Shown here: piece by piece, positions 8,675 through 17,303 of the stretch | How the letters are laid out: every line of letters starts with the position of its first letter | Position numbering within the stretch: the stretch's first letter is position 1 | Source: Bin87 sp964502995 | Lineage (GTDB): Bacteria; Chloroflexota; Dehalococcoidia; Lucifugimonadales; UBA3495 | NCBI GenBank assembly: GCA_964502995.1 | Contig: CAZCZB010000005.1 | Location: 1-64,000, forward strand | Length of the DNA: 64,000 nucleotides | Direction: 5' to 3' | The notes under the pieces: model-generated | Told to the model about the DNA's origin: nothing | The model's input: only the letters and a program-made list of their open reading frames with translations | Databases searched by the model: none | Translations under genes and position numbers: made by a program

Positions 8675-9601
8675 CCACATAATCCAGCCGGTGCGGTCGG
8701 TTCGGGCGCGGAACAGGTGGCCGCCGCCGGTGGTAACGTACAGCGTGCGCATATCGGCGTCCCCGAAGCAGCAGTTGGTGGGCCGGTCCACCCGCATCAG
8801 GTGTGTCTCCAGCACACGACCCTCCGGCGAGAACACGTAGATCATGGGTCCGGGACCGGCGGCTTCCCAGCCGGCGCAGACGATGATGTTGCCGTCCACG
8901 TCCAGGGTCATGCCGTCCACGCCGCGCTGCACCCCCTGGCTGCCCTGCCCGCGCAGGTCGCCGTCCGCCGCGCCGCCGTCGATTCCAAAGGTGTGCAGCG
9001 TCTTGTATTCGCCCAGCGACCCGTCGTCGTTGATGGGATAGGCGCGCAGTTCGCGGCGGCGGTCCGCGCCGTAGTCGCTCTGGGCAATGTACAGGGTGCG
9101 CTGGTCGCGGCTGATCAGGATGCCGTTGGGTCGCGAAATATCGGTGGTGGCGCGCACCAGGTCCCACTGGTCGTTGCCCCTGGGATCCAGGCGCAGCACC
9201 GACATGTGGTCCAATTCCTGGGGCCCGCTGTCGCCGATGCCGGAGTATGGATCGGTGAACCAGATGCGGCCAGACTTGTCCACCACCAGGTCGTTGGGGT
9301 TGTTGTGCCGCATGCCGTCCAGCAGGTGCGGCATAGATGTGGCCGTGTTGGTGGCGGCGTCGAAGCGGGCGATGCGGCGACGACCCTGCTGGCAGCCGAA
9401 GAGGTTGCCTTGGGCGTCGAAGCACAGCCCATTGGTGTTGAACGATTCAACGAAATGCTCGCTGACCTCGCCGGTCTTGGGGTCGTAGCGCAGGATCTGA
9501 GAGGCTGGGATGTGCGTGAACAGCAGGGCTTCGCCATCCCAAACCGGCCCCTCGGTGGTCCCTCCATACGGGCCGGCGACCAGTTCAAAGTTCCAGGACA
9601 T
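8669..9601 (-). CDS. SMP-30/gluconolactonase/LRE family protein
   Basis: This 310-residue protein belongs to the SMP-30/gluconolactonase six-bladed propeller family, which hydrolyses sugar lactones in a Ca2+ or Zn2+ dependent way. The metal-site elements are visible: the N-terminal Glu in GTTEGPVWDGEAL, Asn in PNDLVVDKSGRIWFTDPYSG, and the RPNGILISRDQRTLY segment. The GMTLDVDGNIIV stretch supplies the fourth ligand region. There is no signal peptide. The start is ATG 9601 with a GGAGG site just upstream. Its stop codon touches MITE-like element A. Confidence 0.85.
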   Translation of the reverse strand: MSWNFELVAGPYGGTTEGPVWDGEALLFTHIPASQILRYDPKTGEVSEHFVESFNTNGLCFDAQGNLFGCQQGRRRIARFDAATNTATSMPHLLDGMRHNNPNDLVVDKSGRIWFTDPYSGIGDSGPQELDHMSVLRLDPRGNDQWDLVRATTDISRPNGILISRDQRTLYIAQSDYGADRRRELRAYPINDDGSLGEYKTLHTFGIDGGAADGDLRGQGSQGVQRGVDGMTLDVDGNIIVCAGWEAAGPGPMIYVFSPEGRVLETHLMRVDRPTNCCFGDADMRTLYVTTGGGHLFRARTDRTGWIMWP

Positions 9602-9728
9602 ATCGGTTGCACCTCCGTTGCTGGTGGGCGCAGTTTAGCACGGCCAACGGGCGGAGGACGGGACATTGACTGACCTGGCGGGCCGCAATAACATCAATAC
9701 GCGATTACAATCCGAACGGAGAGGGACA

Positions 9729-10094
9729 ATGGGCACATTCCACGTTGACGTTGACATCGGTGTCGGCCACCCAATGGGCGGCGACTTCCTGCCGGTATCC
9801 GCGCTGGTGGACACGGGCTCCACTCATTCCGTGATGCCGGAATCTTTTCTGGCGTCCTTGAGCCTTACGCCGTTGCAACGCCGCACTTACCGAATTGCGG
9901 ATGGCAACTTCATTCAACGCGATGTCGCAGAAGCGCGATTTCGCATCAACAAGGAGGAGCGCACCTGCACCGTAATTTTCGGGGCCGAAGGGCAGTATCT
10001 GCTGGGAGCAACCACGCTGGAAGTCTTTGACTTGATGGTTGACCCCACGCAGCCGAATCCCAGCCTGGTTTCCATTGACGAGTTTCATATCTGA
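9729..10094 (+). CDS. Retropepsin-like aspartic protease (clan AA)
   Basis: This 121-residue single-domain protein carries the clan AA active-site motif VSALVDTGSTHSVMPESFL, an Asp-Thr-Gly-Ser turn typical of retroviral-type and bacterial RVP-like proteases. The second conserved hydrophobic-Gly element is YLLGATTLEVF. The length fits a half-size protease that would have to dimerise. It has no membrane anchor or signal sequence. The start is ATG 9729, preceded by GGAGAGGG at a suitable distance. It is convergent with the ABC importer operon, with a palindromic repeat between them. Whether it cleaves peptides is inferred from the family only. Confidence 0.75.
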   Translation: MGTFHVDVDIGVGHPMGGDFLPVSALVDTGSTHSVMPESFLASLSLTPLQRRTYRIADGNFIQRDVAEARFRINKEERTCTVIFGAEGQYLLGATTLEVFDLMVDPTQPNPSLVSIDEFHI

Positions 10095-10121
10095 CCCGCA
10101 ACGGCGCAGCGGACAAAAGCA

Positions 10122-10147
10122 TAGGGGCGAATGATCATTCGCCCCTA
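10122..10147. repeat. Dispersed GGGGCG palindrome, copy 2 (perfect)
   Basis: A perfect 26-bp palindrome with half-site TAGGGGCGAATGA, in the convergent gap between the retropepsin-like gene and the ABC permease gene. It could act as a bidirectional RNA hairpin at the 3' ends of both transcripts. Confidence 0.85.
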
Positions 10148-10173
10148 CGTCGTTTCGCCGTACCGTCCTGCGG

Positions 10174-11103
10174 TTAGCGGCCCCGCAACCGGGGGTCCAG
10201 GGTGTCGCGCAGCGCGTCGCCCAGGAAGTTGATGGCGAACACCACCACCGAGATGGCGACGCCGGGGAACACGGCCAGCCACCAGGCGATCCGGATTTCC
10301 TCCGTGCCGCGGGTCAGCATGCCGCCCCAGGTCGGGATGTCCGGCGGGACGCCCACGCCCAGGAAGGACAGGGACGCTTCAATGATGATGGCGAATCCCA
10401 GGGTGATGGTTCCCAGCACAATGTAGCTGGCGATCACGTTGGGCAGGACGTGCTTGAGCATGATCCGGATCGAGCCGGCGCCGATAGCCTGCGCTGCCAG
10501 GGTGTAGTCCAGTTCCTTGATGCTCAGCACCTGGGAACGGATCACCCTGATGGTGCCTGGTAACAGAATCACCAGCAACGCGATTATCACGTTGTTGGCA
10601 GAGCCTCCAAGGACGGCCACCAGACCCAGCGCCAGAATGATCGGCGGGAACGCCATCATAGCGTCCACCACGCGCTGAATTGCCAGGTCGATGGCTCCGC
10701 CGATGTAGGCGCTGACGATCCCGATGAGGGCGCCCAGCGTTACGCCGATTCCCACGCTGAGCAGGCCCACGTAGATCGAGATCTGGGAACCTGCTATCAG
10801 ACGGCTGAATTCATCCCGTCCCAGATGGTCGCTGCCCAGCCATGCCCCGGGTTGCGGCGGCAGGTACTTTTCCTCGTGGGCGCGAACGTCCAGAGGATCG
10901 TGCGGCAGCACCCCGGGGACCGCGTAAGAGATCCCGGCGGCCAGGATGGTGACCAGGATGATAACGGCGCTGGCCGCACCCAACGGTTTGGATTTTGCGA
11001 AGTTGACCAGTTTCTGCAGCCGCGTTTGACGTGGCCGCATATCCAGCATTTGGGACTCGGAATCGGCGACAGCCAGACCCTGCCCGGTGTTGGTTGTAGT
11101 CAT
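10174..11103 (-). CDS. ABC transporter permease, DppC/OppC type
   Basis: This 309-residue inner-membrane permease is of the dipeptide/oligopeptide/nickel class. It has an N-terminal cytoplasmic extension, then one helix, then the BPD transport domain. Signatures are HDPLDVRAHEEKYLPPQPGA with GSDHLGRDEFSRL (OppC hallmark), and the EAA loop region around AAQAIGAGSIRIMLKHVLPN, which contacts the ATPase. It ends with LDPRLRGR. It is the third gene of an operon: binding protein (12182-14116), DppB-type permease, then this gene, with a 43-base gap. No ATPase gene follows in the window. Confidence 0.93.
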   Translation of the reverse strand: MTTTNTGQGLAVADSESQMLDMRPRQTRLQKLVNFAKSKPLGAASAVIILVTILAAGISYAVPGVLPHDPLDVRAHEEKYLPPQPGAWLGSDHLGRDEFSRLIAGSQISIYVGLLSVGIGVTLGALIGIVSAYIGGAIDLAIQRVVDAMMAFPPIILALGLVAVLGGSANNVIIALLVILLPGTIRVIRSQVLSIKELDYTLAAQAIGAGSIRIMLKHVLPNVIASYIVLGTITLGFAIIIEASLSFLGVGVPPDIPTWGGMLTRGTEEIRIAWWLAVFPGVAISVVVFAINFLGDALRDTLDPRLRGR

Positions 11104-11146
11104 TCAGGTATTTCTCCGTAGTCGCTTCCGGTAAGTTGGGTGGTGT

Positions 11147-12103
11147 CTAGGCGTACCGGATGCGCGGGTCCAGCAGTCCGTAGAGCAGGTCAACCAGCAG
11201 GTTGATGATCACGATGGACACCGCAATGACGATGATGATGGCCTGGATGGTCGGGAAGTCCCGCTGGAACACGGTTTCGATCAGCAGTGTTCCGATGCCT
11301 GGGACCTTGAAGATGCTCTCGATGATGACCGTACCGCCGAACAACCGGCCAAACTGCCAGCCGGAGATCGTCAGGATCGGCAGCACCGCGTTCTTCAGGC
11401 CGTGGCGCACCAGCACGATGCGTTCCGCCAGACCCTTGGCCCGGGCCGTCCGCATGTAGTCTTCGCGGATGATTTCCATCATGGAGGATCGAGTTACCCG
11501 CGCGATGAAGGCCATATCGTAGAAGCCCAGAGCCAGCGCCGGCAGGAACATCTGCTGGATGTTCTTCCACGGGTCGTCCCACAGGTCCGCGTATCCAAGC
11601 GGCGGCAGCCAGTTGAACCCGCGTGAGAGGACCAGCACCACCAGGAGTCCGGCGAAGAACGTGGGAATGGAAATACCCACCAACGCGATTATCCTGCAGA
11701 AGTAGTCGATGATGCTGTCCGGTTTGATGGCGGAAACCACCCCCAGCGGCACGGCAAGCGCAACGGCGATAATGATCGCCAGCACCGCCAGTTCCAGGGT
11801 GCGGAAGATGCGATCGCCGACCAGTTTGGTTACGGGTTGTCCGGACCTCCAGATGGAGGTGCCCAGGTCACCCTGGAGCAGGCCGCCGATCCAGTCGACG
11901 TATTGCACCACGATGGGGCGATCGGTTCCCAACTGCTTGCGCAGGTCTTCCAATTCCTCCTGGGTGAAGGACGCGTCGCCCTCGCTCAGAATCACCAGGG
12001 CCGGATCGCCGGGCAACAACCGCATCACCGTGAATACGATGATGGAAACCAGCAGCACCGTGGGAATAATCAGCGCGATGCGTTTCAATGCGTACTGTCG
12101 CAT
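11147..12103 (-). CDS. ABC transporter permease, DppB/OppB type
   Basis: This 318-residue permease has six predicted membrane segments. The family N-terminus MRQYALKRIALIIPTVLLVS is followed by the MRLLPGDPALVILSEGDASF stretch typical of DppB. The EAA loop reads YMRTARAKGLAERIVLVRHG, and the protein ends with LLDPRIRYA. It pairs with the DppC-type permease to form the translocation pore. The start is ATG 12103. A palindromic repeat separates it from the upstream binding-protein gene within the operon. Confidence 0.93.
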   Translation of the reverse strand: MRQYALKRIALIIPTVLLVSIIVFTVMRLLPGDPALVILSEGDASFTQEELEDLRKQLGTDRPIVVQYVDWIGGLLQGDLGTSIWRSGQPVTKLVGDRIFRTLELAVLAIIIAVALAVPLGVVSAIKPDSIIDYFCRIIALVGISIPTFFAGLLVVLVLSRGFNWLPPLGYADLWDDPWKNIQQMFLPALALGFYDMAFIARVTRSSMMEIIREDYMRTARAKGLAERIVLVRHGLKNAVLPILTISGWQFGRLFGGTVIIESIFKVPGIGTLLIETVFQRDFPTIQAIIIVIAVSIVIINLLVDLLYGLLDPRIRYA

Positions 12104-12130
12104 AAACTTTATCCCCTGCTAATACACAAC

Positions 12131-12158
12131 GTAGGGGCGAATGATTATTCGCCCCTAC
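12131..12158. repeat. Dispersed GGGGCG palindrome, copy 3
   Basis: A 28-bp near-perfect palindrome (half-site GTAGGGGCGAATGA, one central mismatch) between the binding-protein gene and the DppB permease gene of one operon. Its position could let it attenuate permease expression or stabilise the upstream message, as REP elements do. Confidence 0.85.
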
Positions 12159-12181
12159 GGTTCGCGGTCAAAACCGGATGC

Positions 12182-14116
12182 CTAGCGGTCCAGCCACAGG
12201 TCTTCGTGCTTGAACTGGTACTGCACGGTGGAAGGAGCGTTGAACCCCTTCACGTCCTGGTGAACCAGCCAGAACAGCTGACCCAACTGCAGGGTTACCC
12301 AGTGGTTGTCCTCGAAGCTGTGGAGCCAGAGCTCGGCTTCCTTGTTGATTTCGCGGCGGGCGTCCGGGTCCAGCTCGACCTTCTGAGCTTCGAACCAGTC
12401 GTCGACCAGCGAATTTGACCAGTCAGTGTAGTTGCGGGTGCCGCCCTTGCGGTACACGCCACCGTACACGGCGTCGGCGTCGAACACTACCATGCCCTCA
12501 CCCTGGCAGCTGATTTCCCAGTCGCCGGAGGAGTCCGCGGAGCGAGACGTGCCGTACTTGGCATACCCGGCTGCGCTGGGCAGGGTCTCGATGTCGCCGG
12601 TGATGCCCAGGGCATCCTGCAACTGCTGTTTCACAACCTGGCACTGGTCGGGATAGTTGCCGACCTGGCGCACGGTGTACTGGACCTCGAAGCCTTCGCC
12701 AACGCCGGCCTCGGCCATCAGCGCGCGGGCATCAGCCAGGTCCTGCTGACCCTCGGGGGTATCCTTCGGACGGATGCCGGCCCAGTTGGTGCATTCTTCG
12801 TTGGGGTGGGCGAGGCCCATCAGCGGGCAGTAGCTGCCGCCGGAGTTGTCGAACACGCGCTCGTCAATTTCCTGGCGGTCAACCGCGAGGTTGATGGCCT
12901 GTCGAACCTTGTGGTCCTGGAACTGCGGCTTCTTGATGTTGAGCATCAGGCCCCAGTTGGTGCCGGCGGCGATGGGATGCGCCACGTACTCGCCGTTGGT
13001 GCTCTTTTCCAGGTCGAAGTACTGGGTGGGGGACAGGTTGGTGAACCCACCATTGGCCATGTCCAGTCCGCCAGCTTCAAACTGGGCGATCAGGCGGTCC
13101 TTGGCCTGACCGGTGAAGATGTAATGCTCAATCCGGTCAACGTACGGACGGCCTTCCTTGAAGTAGTCAGGGTTCTTGTTGACCTTGTAGAAGTCGCCAA
13201 CCTGGTACTCTTCGAGGATGTACGGGCCGGAGGTGGTGCCGGATTCGATGATATTCTCGCCCAGGTTCAGGTGGCAGGGATTGGCCGCGTCGCGAACGGC
13301 GCAGTTGGGATCGGCGTCCAGCAGGTGGCCGGGGAGAACCTTTGCGTAGTCAATGGCCAGGAACTTGATGAAGGCGCCCGACGCGAACTGGAGGTTGAAC
13401 TCCACGGTCTTGTCGTCGACCGCGCGCAGCACGGCGTCCTGGTTGGAGGGCGTGCAGTCGCCGGCGTCCTTGTTCACAACTTCCATTTGGACGGTGTAGT
13501 TGCGCCAGAGACCGGAGCGGCCCGCGCCGTTGCACGGGTTGGCGTAACGCGAGTGCGTGCTGATGATGTCGGCAGAGGTGATCTCGGTGCCGTCAGTCCA
13601 CTGCATGTCGTCGCGCAGGTAGAACGTGTAGGTCAGACCGTCGGAGCTGACGTCCCAGGACTCGGCGAGGTCGCCGGTAATGGCGTTGGTGTCCACCGTG
13701 TCGTACTGCACGATCTGGTTGTACAGCTGCGAGTACGAAATCACGCTGGAAAGGGAAGACGAACCCAACGGATCCCAGTCCTTGGTGTCGGCATATGCGG
13801 ACATCAACAGGGTCCCGCCGTACTTGGCGCCGGCGCTGGGGGTCGGCGTGGCAACAACACGGGGCGTCGCGGTGGGAGCCGGGGTGTTGGTGGGCCGGGC
13901 CGTCGCACCCATCGCTTCCGGGATGGGAGTGTTGGTAGGCGCCATGGCCTGTGGGGCCGTGGTAGCCGCGGCCTGCTGGGGATCAGCAGTAGTCGAGGTC
14001 TCAGCCGGAGTGGATTCTTCCGCTCCGCCGCAGGCAATGCCGACCATCAGGGCGACCACGCCGGCCATAACCAGCAGTGTGCGCAGCGACAATCGGCCAA
14101 CTATAGATGGCTTCAT
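12182..14116 (-). CDS. ABC substrate-binding lipoprotein, SBP family 5
   Basis: This 644-residue extracytoplasmic solute-binding protein is of the oligopeptide/dipeptide/nickel class. A lipoprotein signal (lipobox VGIAC, Cys29) is followed by a ~60-residue low-complexity Thr/Ala/Pro linker with TNTP and TATP repeats. The family 5 domain begins at GGTLLMSAYADTKDWDPLGS. Further family features are LAESWDVSSDGLTYTFYLRD and VRQAINLAVDRQEID. Such linkers are common in Chloroflexota binding proteins. The start is ATG 14116 with GGAGGG about ten bases upstream. It heads the importer operon. The ligand is unknown. Confidence 0.92.
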   Translation of the reverse strand: MKPSIVGRLSLRTLLVMAGVVALMVGIACGGAEESTPAETSTTADPQQAAATTAPQAMAPTNTPIPEAMGATARPTNTPAPTATPRVVATPTPSAGAKYGGTLLMSAYADTKDWDPLGSSSLSSVISYSQLYNQIVQYDTVDTNAITGDLAESWDVSSDGLTYTFYLRDDMQWTDGTEITSADIISTHSRYANPCNGAGRSGLWRNYTVQMEVVNKDAGDCTPSNQDAVLRAVDDKTVEFNLQFASGAFIKFLAIDYAKVLPGHLLDADPNCAVRDAANPCHLNLGENIIESGTTSGPYILEEYQVGDFYKVNKNPDYFKEGRPYVDRIEHYIFTGQAKDRLIAQFEAGGLDMANGGFTNLSPTQYFDLEKSTNGEYVAHPIAAGTNWGLMLNIKKPQFQDHKVRQAINLAVDRQEIDERVFDNSGGSYCPLMGLAHPNEECTNWAGIRPKDTPEGQQDLADARALMAEAGVGEGFEVQYTVRQVGNYPDQCQVVKQQLQDALGITGDIETLPSAAGYAKYGTSRSADSSGDWEISCQGEGMVVFDADAVYGGVYRKGGTRNYTDWSNSLVDDWFEAQKVELDPDARREINKEAELWLHSFEDNHWVTLQLGQLFWLVHQDVKGFNAPSTVQYQFKHEDLWLDR

Positions 14117-14209
14117 ATTCTCTTACCCTCCAAACGTCAATGCGACGACAGTTCTACTGCATACCGGCCCGTTTCAGATTACGAGTCCGCACAGTGATAT
14201 AAATCTCCC

Positions 14210-14241
14210 GGATTGCACAATTGTGAAATTGCCCACAATCC
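14210..14241. promoter_or_regulatory. Palindromic operator-like site upstream of ABC operon
   Basis: GGATTG at 14210-14215 and CAATCC at 14236-14241 form an inverted pair. Within it CACAATTGTG at 14216-14225 is a perfect 10-bp palindrome. It lies about 95-125 bases before the start of the binding-protein gene, where a regulator of the importer could bind. The rest of 14242-14552 shows no convincing gene. Confidence 0.35.
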
Positions 14242-14552
14242 GCGAGATATTCCGGAAATGTTAGCCGAGCAATATCAGCCTGTCAATAGCCGCCAACGAA
14301 ATCGTAAACCCTGCGACGAAAAACGCGCAGAAACTATCAATCATCGCCCCAAAATGCCATGTTTGCTTACCAGATTCACAATCCAACGGTTGGTCAACGG
14401 CACATTTCGGACATCGCTCTCAATGCGTGCCGCACGCCCTCAAAGTACCCCGAGTTCAGGACAGCCAACGGCGACGCACCGAAACAACCCACCGCGCGTT
14501 TATCGGCATGACGGCGAATCCTGCCAAAATCGCTGCGGGAGATTGGGCGGGA

Positions 14553-14607
14553 GGGTTTCCGACGGGGAGGTCGCCTCCGGGCGGAGGTCGCCTCGGGTCG
14601 GAAACCC
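14553..14607. terminator. Long hairpin after PEP-mutase family gene
   Basis: GGGTTTCCGAC at 14553-14563 pairs exactly with GTCGGAAACCC at 14597-14607. The loop contains a second stem (CCTCC/GGAGG around GGGC) and two copies of GGAGGTCGCCTC. It lies just beyond the 3' end of the minus-strand gene ending at 14620, so it may cap that transcript. It lacks a T-run, so Rho-independent termination is uncertain. Confidence 0.45.
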
Positions 14608-14619
14608 GGAGCAACTCCT

Positions 14620-15507
14620 TCAGTGCGCGGCGCGGCCCTGGAATTCGCGCTCAGTGGTCGCAGCCTCCACCGCCTGGTATTCGGGCAGGCTGATAAGCGC
14701 CTCCACCTCGGCCCGGCGAGCCGCCACGTCTGCGGCGCCGATGCCGATGTGCCCGGTATCGCGCAGGCTGGTGTACACCCTTTGCAGGCCCTCCAGCGCC
14801 GCGATGGCCGGCGTGGTGGCGTAGATGATCACCTTGTAGCCCAGTTCTTCGTATTCCTCCACCGTGATGTCGTCGGTGCCGGCAATGACCAGCAACGGAA
14901 CATCTGGCACGCCGGCGCGGAATGTTGCCAGATCCTCGCGCTGCCGCACGCCGCGCGGCATCACCACGTCCACGCCCAGGTCGCGCAGGGCGTTGCCGCG
15001 ACGGATTGCGTCGTCCATGTCGCCTTCAACGGCGGTAAAGGAATCAGTGCGGCCGATGATGAGGAAATTGGGGTCGCTGCGGGCCTCCAGGGCATAGCGC
15101 ATCTTTTCCAGGAACTCGTCCATGGGAATGACGTGCTCCAGGCCGGCGTGATACGAGGCGCGCTTGGGAAACACCTGGTCCTCGATGTGGATGCCGCAGA
15201 TTCCGGACCGCTCGAAGGTTCGCACGGTGTGCATGGTATGGACCGGGTCGCCATAGCCGGCCCCGGCGTCGCAGAGGACGGGCAGCGGCACGGACTTAGC
15301 GACGCGCTCGGCCACCTCCACCTGCTCGGTGAGGGTCATCAACGGCTCGGTGACCGCAAGGTGCGCGCCGCTCATGTAGCCGCCGACATACACGGTGTCG
15401 AATCCCAGGGACTGCACCAGCCGGGCCGACATGGGGTCGTATGCGCCGGGCGCGACAATAGTTTCGCCGGCCACCAGGCGCGACTTAAGGTTGGATCGTA
15501 GTGTCAT
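14620..15507 (-). CDS. Isocitrate lyase/PEP mutase family enzyme
   Basis: This 295-residue TIM-barrel protein belongs to the isocitrate lyase/PEP mutase superfamily (methylisocitrate lyase, oxaloacetate hydrolase, carboxy-PEP phosphonomutase). It keeps the Mg2+-binding acidic signatures: VLCDAGAGYGDP, GIHIEDQVFPKR and FLIIGRTDSF. The catalytic-loop Cys motif KKCGH of true lyases is replaced by KRASYHAG, so lyase activity is unlikely. A decarboxylase or hydrolase role is more plausible. The start is ATG 15507 with GAGG eight bases upstream. A degenerate hicA toxin gene lies 5' of it. Confidence 0.85.
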   Translation of the reverse strand: MTLRSNLKSRLVAGETIVAPGAYDPMSARLVQSLGFDTVYVGGYMSGAHLAVTEPLMTLTEQVEVAERVAKSVPLPVLCDAGAGYGDPVHTMHTVRTFERSGICGIHIEDQVFPKRASYHAGLEHVIPMDEFLEKMRYALEARSDPNFLIIGRTDSFTAVEGDMDDAIRRGNALRDLGVDVVMPRGVRQREDLATFRAGVPDVPLLVIAGTDDITVEEYEELGYKVIIYATTPAIAALEGLQRVYTSLRDTGHIGIGAADVAARRAEVEALISLPEYQAVEAATTEREFQGRAAH

Positions 15508-15554
15508 TGAATTTACCTCACTGTGTTGCCGTCGATGGATGGCGATCGTATGGA

Positions 15555-15748
15555 TCAGAGCAGGCGCAAGAATTCCTCCACGTCAGTCCCGCTTGCCTGA
15601 TGATCACGCACTACGTGCCTCGATCTGATTCGCGGTGGTCCGGAACCACCAACTGCGCGAAGGGCCGATCTCTCTTCAGAATAATGAGGTGGCTCCCTGC
15701 TGTCGCCTGGTGCAAAACTCTACCTTCGAAGGTTCTCTCGTTGAGGAT
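15555..15748 (-). pseudogene. Degenerate HicA toxin gene
   Basis: Reading the minus strand, three frames together give a HicA-like C-terminus. The first (15748-15614) reads GSHLIILKRDRPFAQLVVPD then HRESDRGT, followed by a TAG. The second (about 15608-15579) reads IIRQAGLT. The third ends VEEFLRLL with a stop at 15555-15557. These match the order and content of HicA dsRBD-like mRNA interferases (GSH, VVPDH, RGTL, IIRQAGL, EEFL). At least two frameshifts and a stop separate them, and the N-terminal helix is missing. No hicB is next to it. Confidence 0.7.
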
Positions 15749-15787
15749 TCACGCCGGGGCGGGGTCGAGTGAGCCACTCTTTGCACC

Positions 15788-16741
15788 CTAATCCGCCGGT
15801 ATCAGCGGCATCACCTCGCGGGCGAACCGCTCCATCAACTCCTGTTGTTGTTGGGCGCTCTCTGCGGGGAAACTGAAAATGAAGTGCTGCACGCCGAGGT
15901 CCTGGTACTGGCGCAGGTCGGCGGCGATTTGTTCGGGCCGGCCCGACACCATCCGCCGGTCGTCGCCCGGTTCGTCCACGAACACGCAGTCGGTGCTGAA
16001 TACCAGGTCCACCGCATCATCGGCGCGTCCGGCCCGGGCGCTGACTCGGCGCAGGCGGGCGACCTTTTCCGCCAGTTCCTCGGGTTCCAGGCCCGCCGGT
16101 GGACGCAGACCGATGGGCATCCAGCCGTCCCCCAGGGTGGCGGCGCGGCGGATGGCCGGGTTGGTATGTCCGCCGATCCAGATGGGCGGGTGCGGCTTTT
16201 GCACCGGCTTGGGCAGGAATCCCGCGCCGCTGATGTCGTAGTGCTTGCCGTGAAACTCGGGTGTGTCCGACGTCCACAATTCCTTGAATATCTGGATGTA
16301 CTCGTCCGTAACCTCGCCGCGTTGGGCGTAGGTGTCCAGCCCCATGGCCTGGAACTCCTCCTCCATCCAGCCCACTCCGGCGCCCAGGATCAGCCGGCCG
16401 CCGCTCAGCACGTCCAGCGTCGCCAGGATCTTGGCAGTCAGCACGGGGTTGCGGTAGGGCAGGATCAGTACGTGGGTGCCCAGCCTGACGCGCGTGGTGC
16501 AGCCGGCCAGGAAGTTCAGCGCGGCCAGCGGCTCGAAGTAGGTGTTGTCCCTCTGGAACGGGGCAACGCCGTCGGCGGCGTATGGATAGAAGGATGAGAC
16601 TTCGTGGGGGATGATGATGTGGTCGCTGACCCAAACGTGGTCGAAAGACAGGTCTTCCGCGCGCTGCGCCAGGCTGCGCAGGTTGTCGGGAGACGCCATC
16701 GCGCCCCGGCTGGGCAGCGAGCAACCGAAAGTCACCGGCAT
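15788..16741 (-). CDS. LLM-class F420-dependent oxidoreductase
   Basis: This 317-residue luciferase-like TIM-barrel protein resembles the F420-dependent TIGR03619 subgroup. Recognisable parts are RAEDLSFDHVWVSDHIIIPH, LAGCTTRVRLGTHVLILPYR with NPVLTAKILATLD, GGRLILGAGVGWMEEEF, and PPIWIGGHTNPAIRRAATLG. F420 or FMN use is inferred from the family, and the substrate is unknown. The start is ATG 16741 with GGAGG at 16749-16753 seven bases upstream. It is divergent from the HEPN-like gene at 16844. Confidence 0.85.
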   Translation of the reverse strand: MPVTFGCSLPSRGAMASPDNLRSLAQRAEDLSFDHVWVSDHIIIPHEVSSFYPYAADGVAPFQRDNTYFEPLAALNFLAGCTTRVRLGTHVLILPYRNPVLTAKILATLDVLSGGRLILGAGVGWMEEEFQAMGLDTYAQRGEVTDEYIQIFKELWTSDTPEFHGKHYDISGAGFLPKPVQKPHPPIWIGGHTNPAIRRAATLGDGWMPIGLRPPAGLEPEELAEKVARLRRVSARAGRADDAVDLVFSTDCVFVDEPGDDRRMVSGRPEQIAADLRQYQDLGVQHFIFSFPAESAQQQQELMERFAREVMPLIPAD

Positions 16742-16769
16742 CGGATAGCCTCCATGTGCGAGTTGTGGG

Positions 16770-16800
16770 TTGGGGACACCAACGGGCACGATGCTATACT
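16770..16800 (+). promoter_or_regulatory. Extended -10 promoter for gene at 16844
   Basis: TATACT at 16795-16800 is preceded by TGC, forming an extended -10 element. A weak -35-like TTGGGG lies at 16770-16775. Transcription would begin near 16807, leaving a leader of about 37 bases before ATG 16844. Confidence 0.5.
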
Positions 16801-16843
16801 ACCCAAAGTGCTGCCGCAAGCAACGGCCCGCCGCAGAGGAACC

Positions 16844-17299
16844 ATGCCGCCCCGGATACGCCGCGAGACCCCGGAACGCCGGGATGCTCGCATCCAGAAA
16901 CATTTGGCGCAGGCCAAGGATTATTGGTCCAAGTGGCCTGACCACCTGGCCGACGGCGATGTATGCCAAGCGGGCGAAAAAGGTTGGGGAACGGTCGCAC
17001 AAATGGCAAAAGCAGTCGCCACGTTGCGCGAGTGGGATCACTACGACCACGTCGCCGTCCAGGAGGCGCTGGTCGCTCTTGCCGGCGAACTTCCGGCTCA
17101 AGCCGAGCAGATTTATCGCGGGAAAGGCGCGGCCGAACGATTGCACGGGAATTTTTACGAAGTCTACATGACCTCAGATGAGGCCGCGTTTGCCCTGGCA
17201 GACCTGCCGCCGTTGCTTGAGATTTTGTGGGTGCAACTACCCAGCGAAGCCAGGCCAAGCGAAACGTTCGCCGAGTGGGCGGGAAGCGATCCACGGTGA
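16844..17299 (+). CDS. PaREP1/HEPN-like helical protein
   Basis: This 151-residue alpha-helical protein has the pattern QAGEKGWGTVAQMAKAVATL, where an Ala/Gly-Glu-Lys helix followed by W and a lysine-rich helix recalls PaREP1 and other HEPN-like proteins. A related pattern occurs in the protein at 34957-35346. The catalytic RxxxxH of HEPN RNases is not evident. The start is ATG 16844 with a GAGG site four bases upstream and an extended -10 promoter 5' of it. It ends four bases before the mnmA start and may be cotranscribed with it. The function is not established. Confidence 0.6.
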   Translation: MPPRIRRETPERRDARIQKHLAQAKDYWSKWPDHLADGDVCQAGEKGWGTVAQMAKAVATLREWDHYDHVAVQEALVALAGELPAQAEQIYRGKGAAERLHGNFYEVYMTSDEAAFALADLPPLLEILWVQLPSEARPSETFAEWAGSDPR

Positions 17300-17303
17300 G
17301 CCC

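Noticed and set aside
12806..14197. 463-codon open frame on the plus strand
   Set aside because: It is antisense to the ABC binding-protein gene and consists of Val/Gly/Arg-rich low-quality sequence without motifs.
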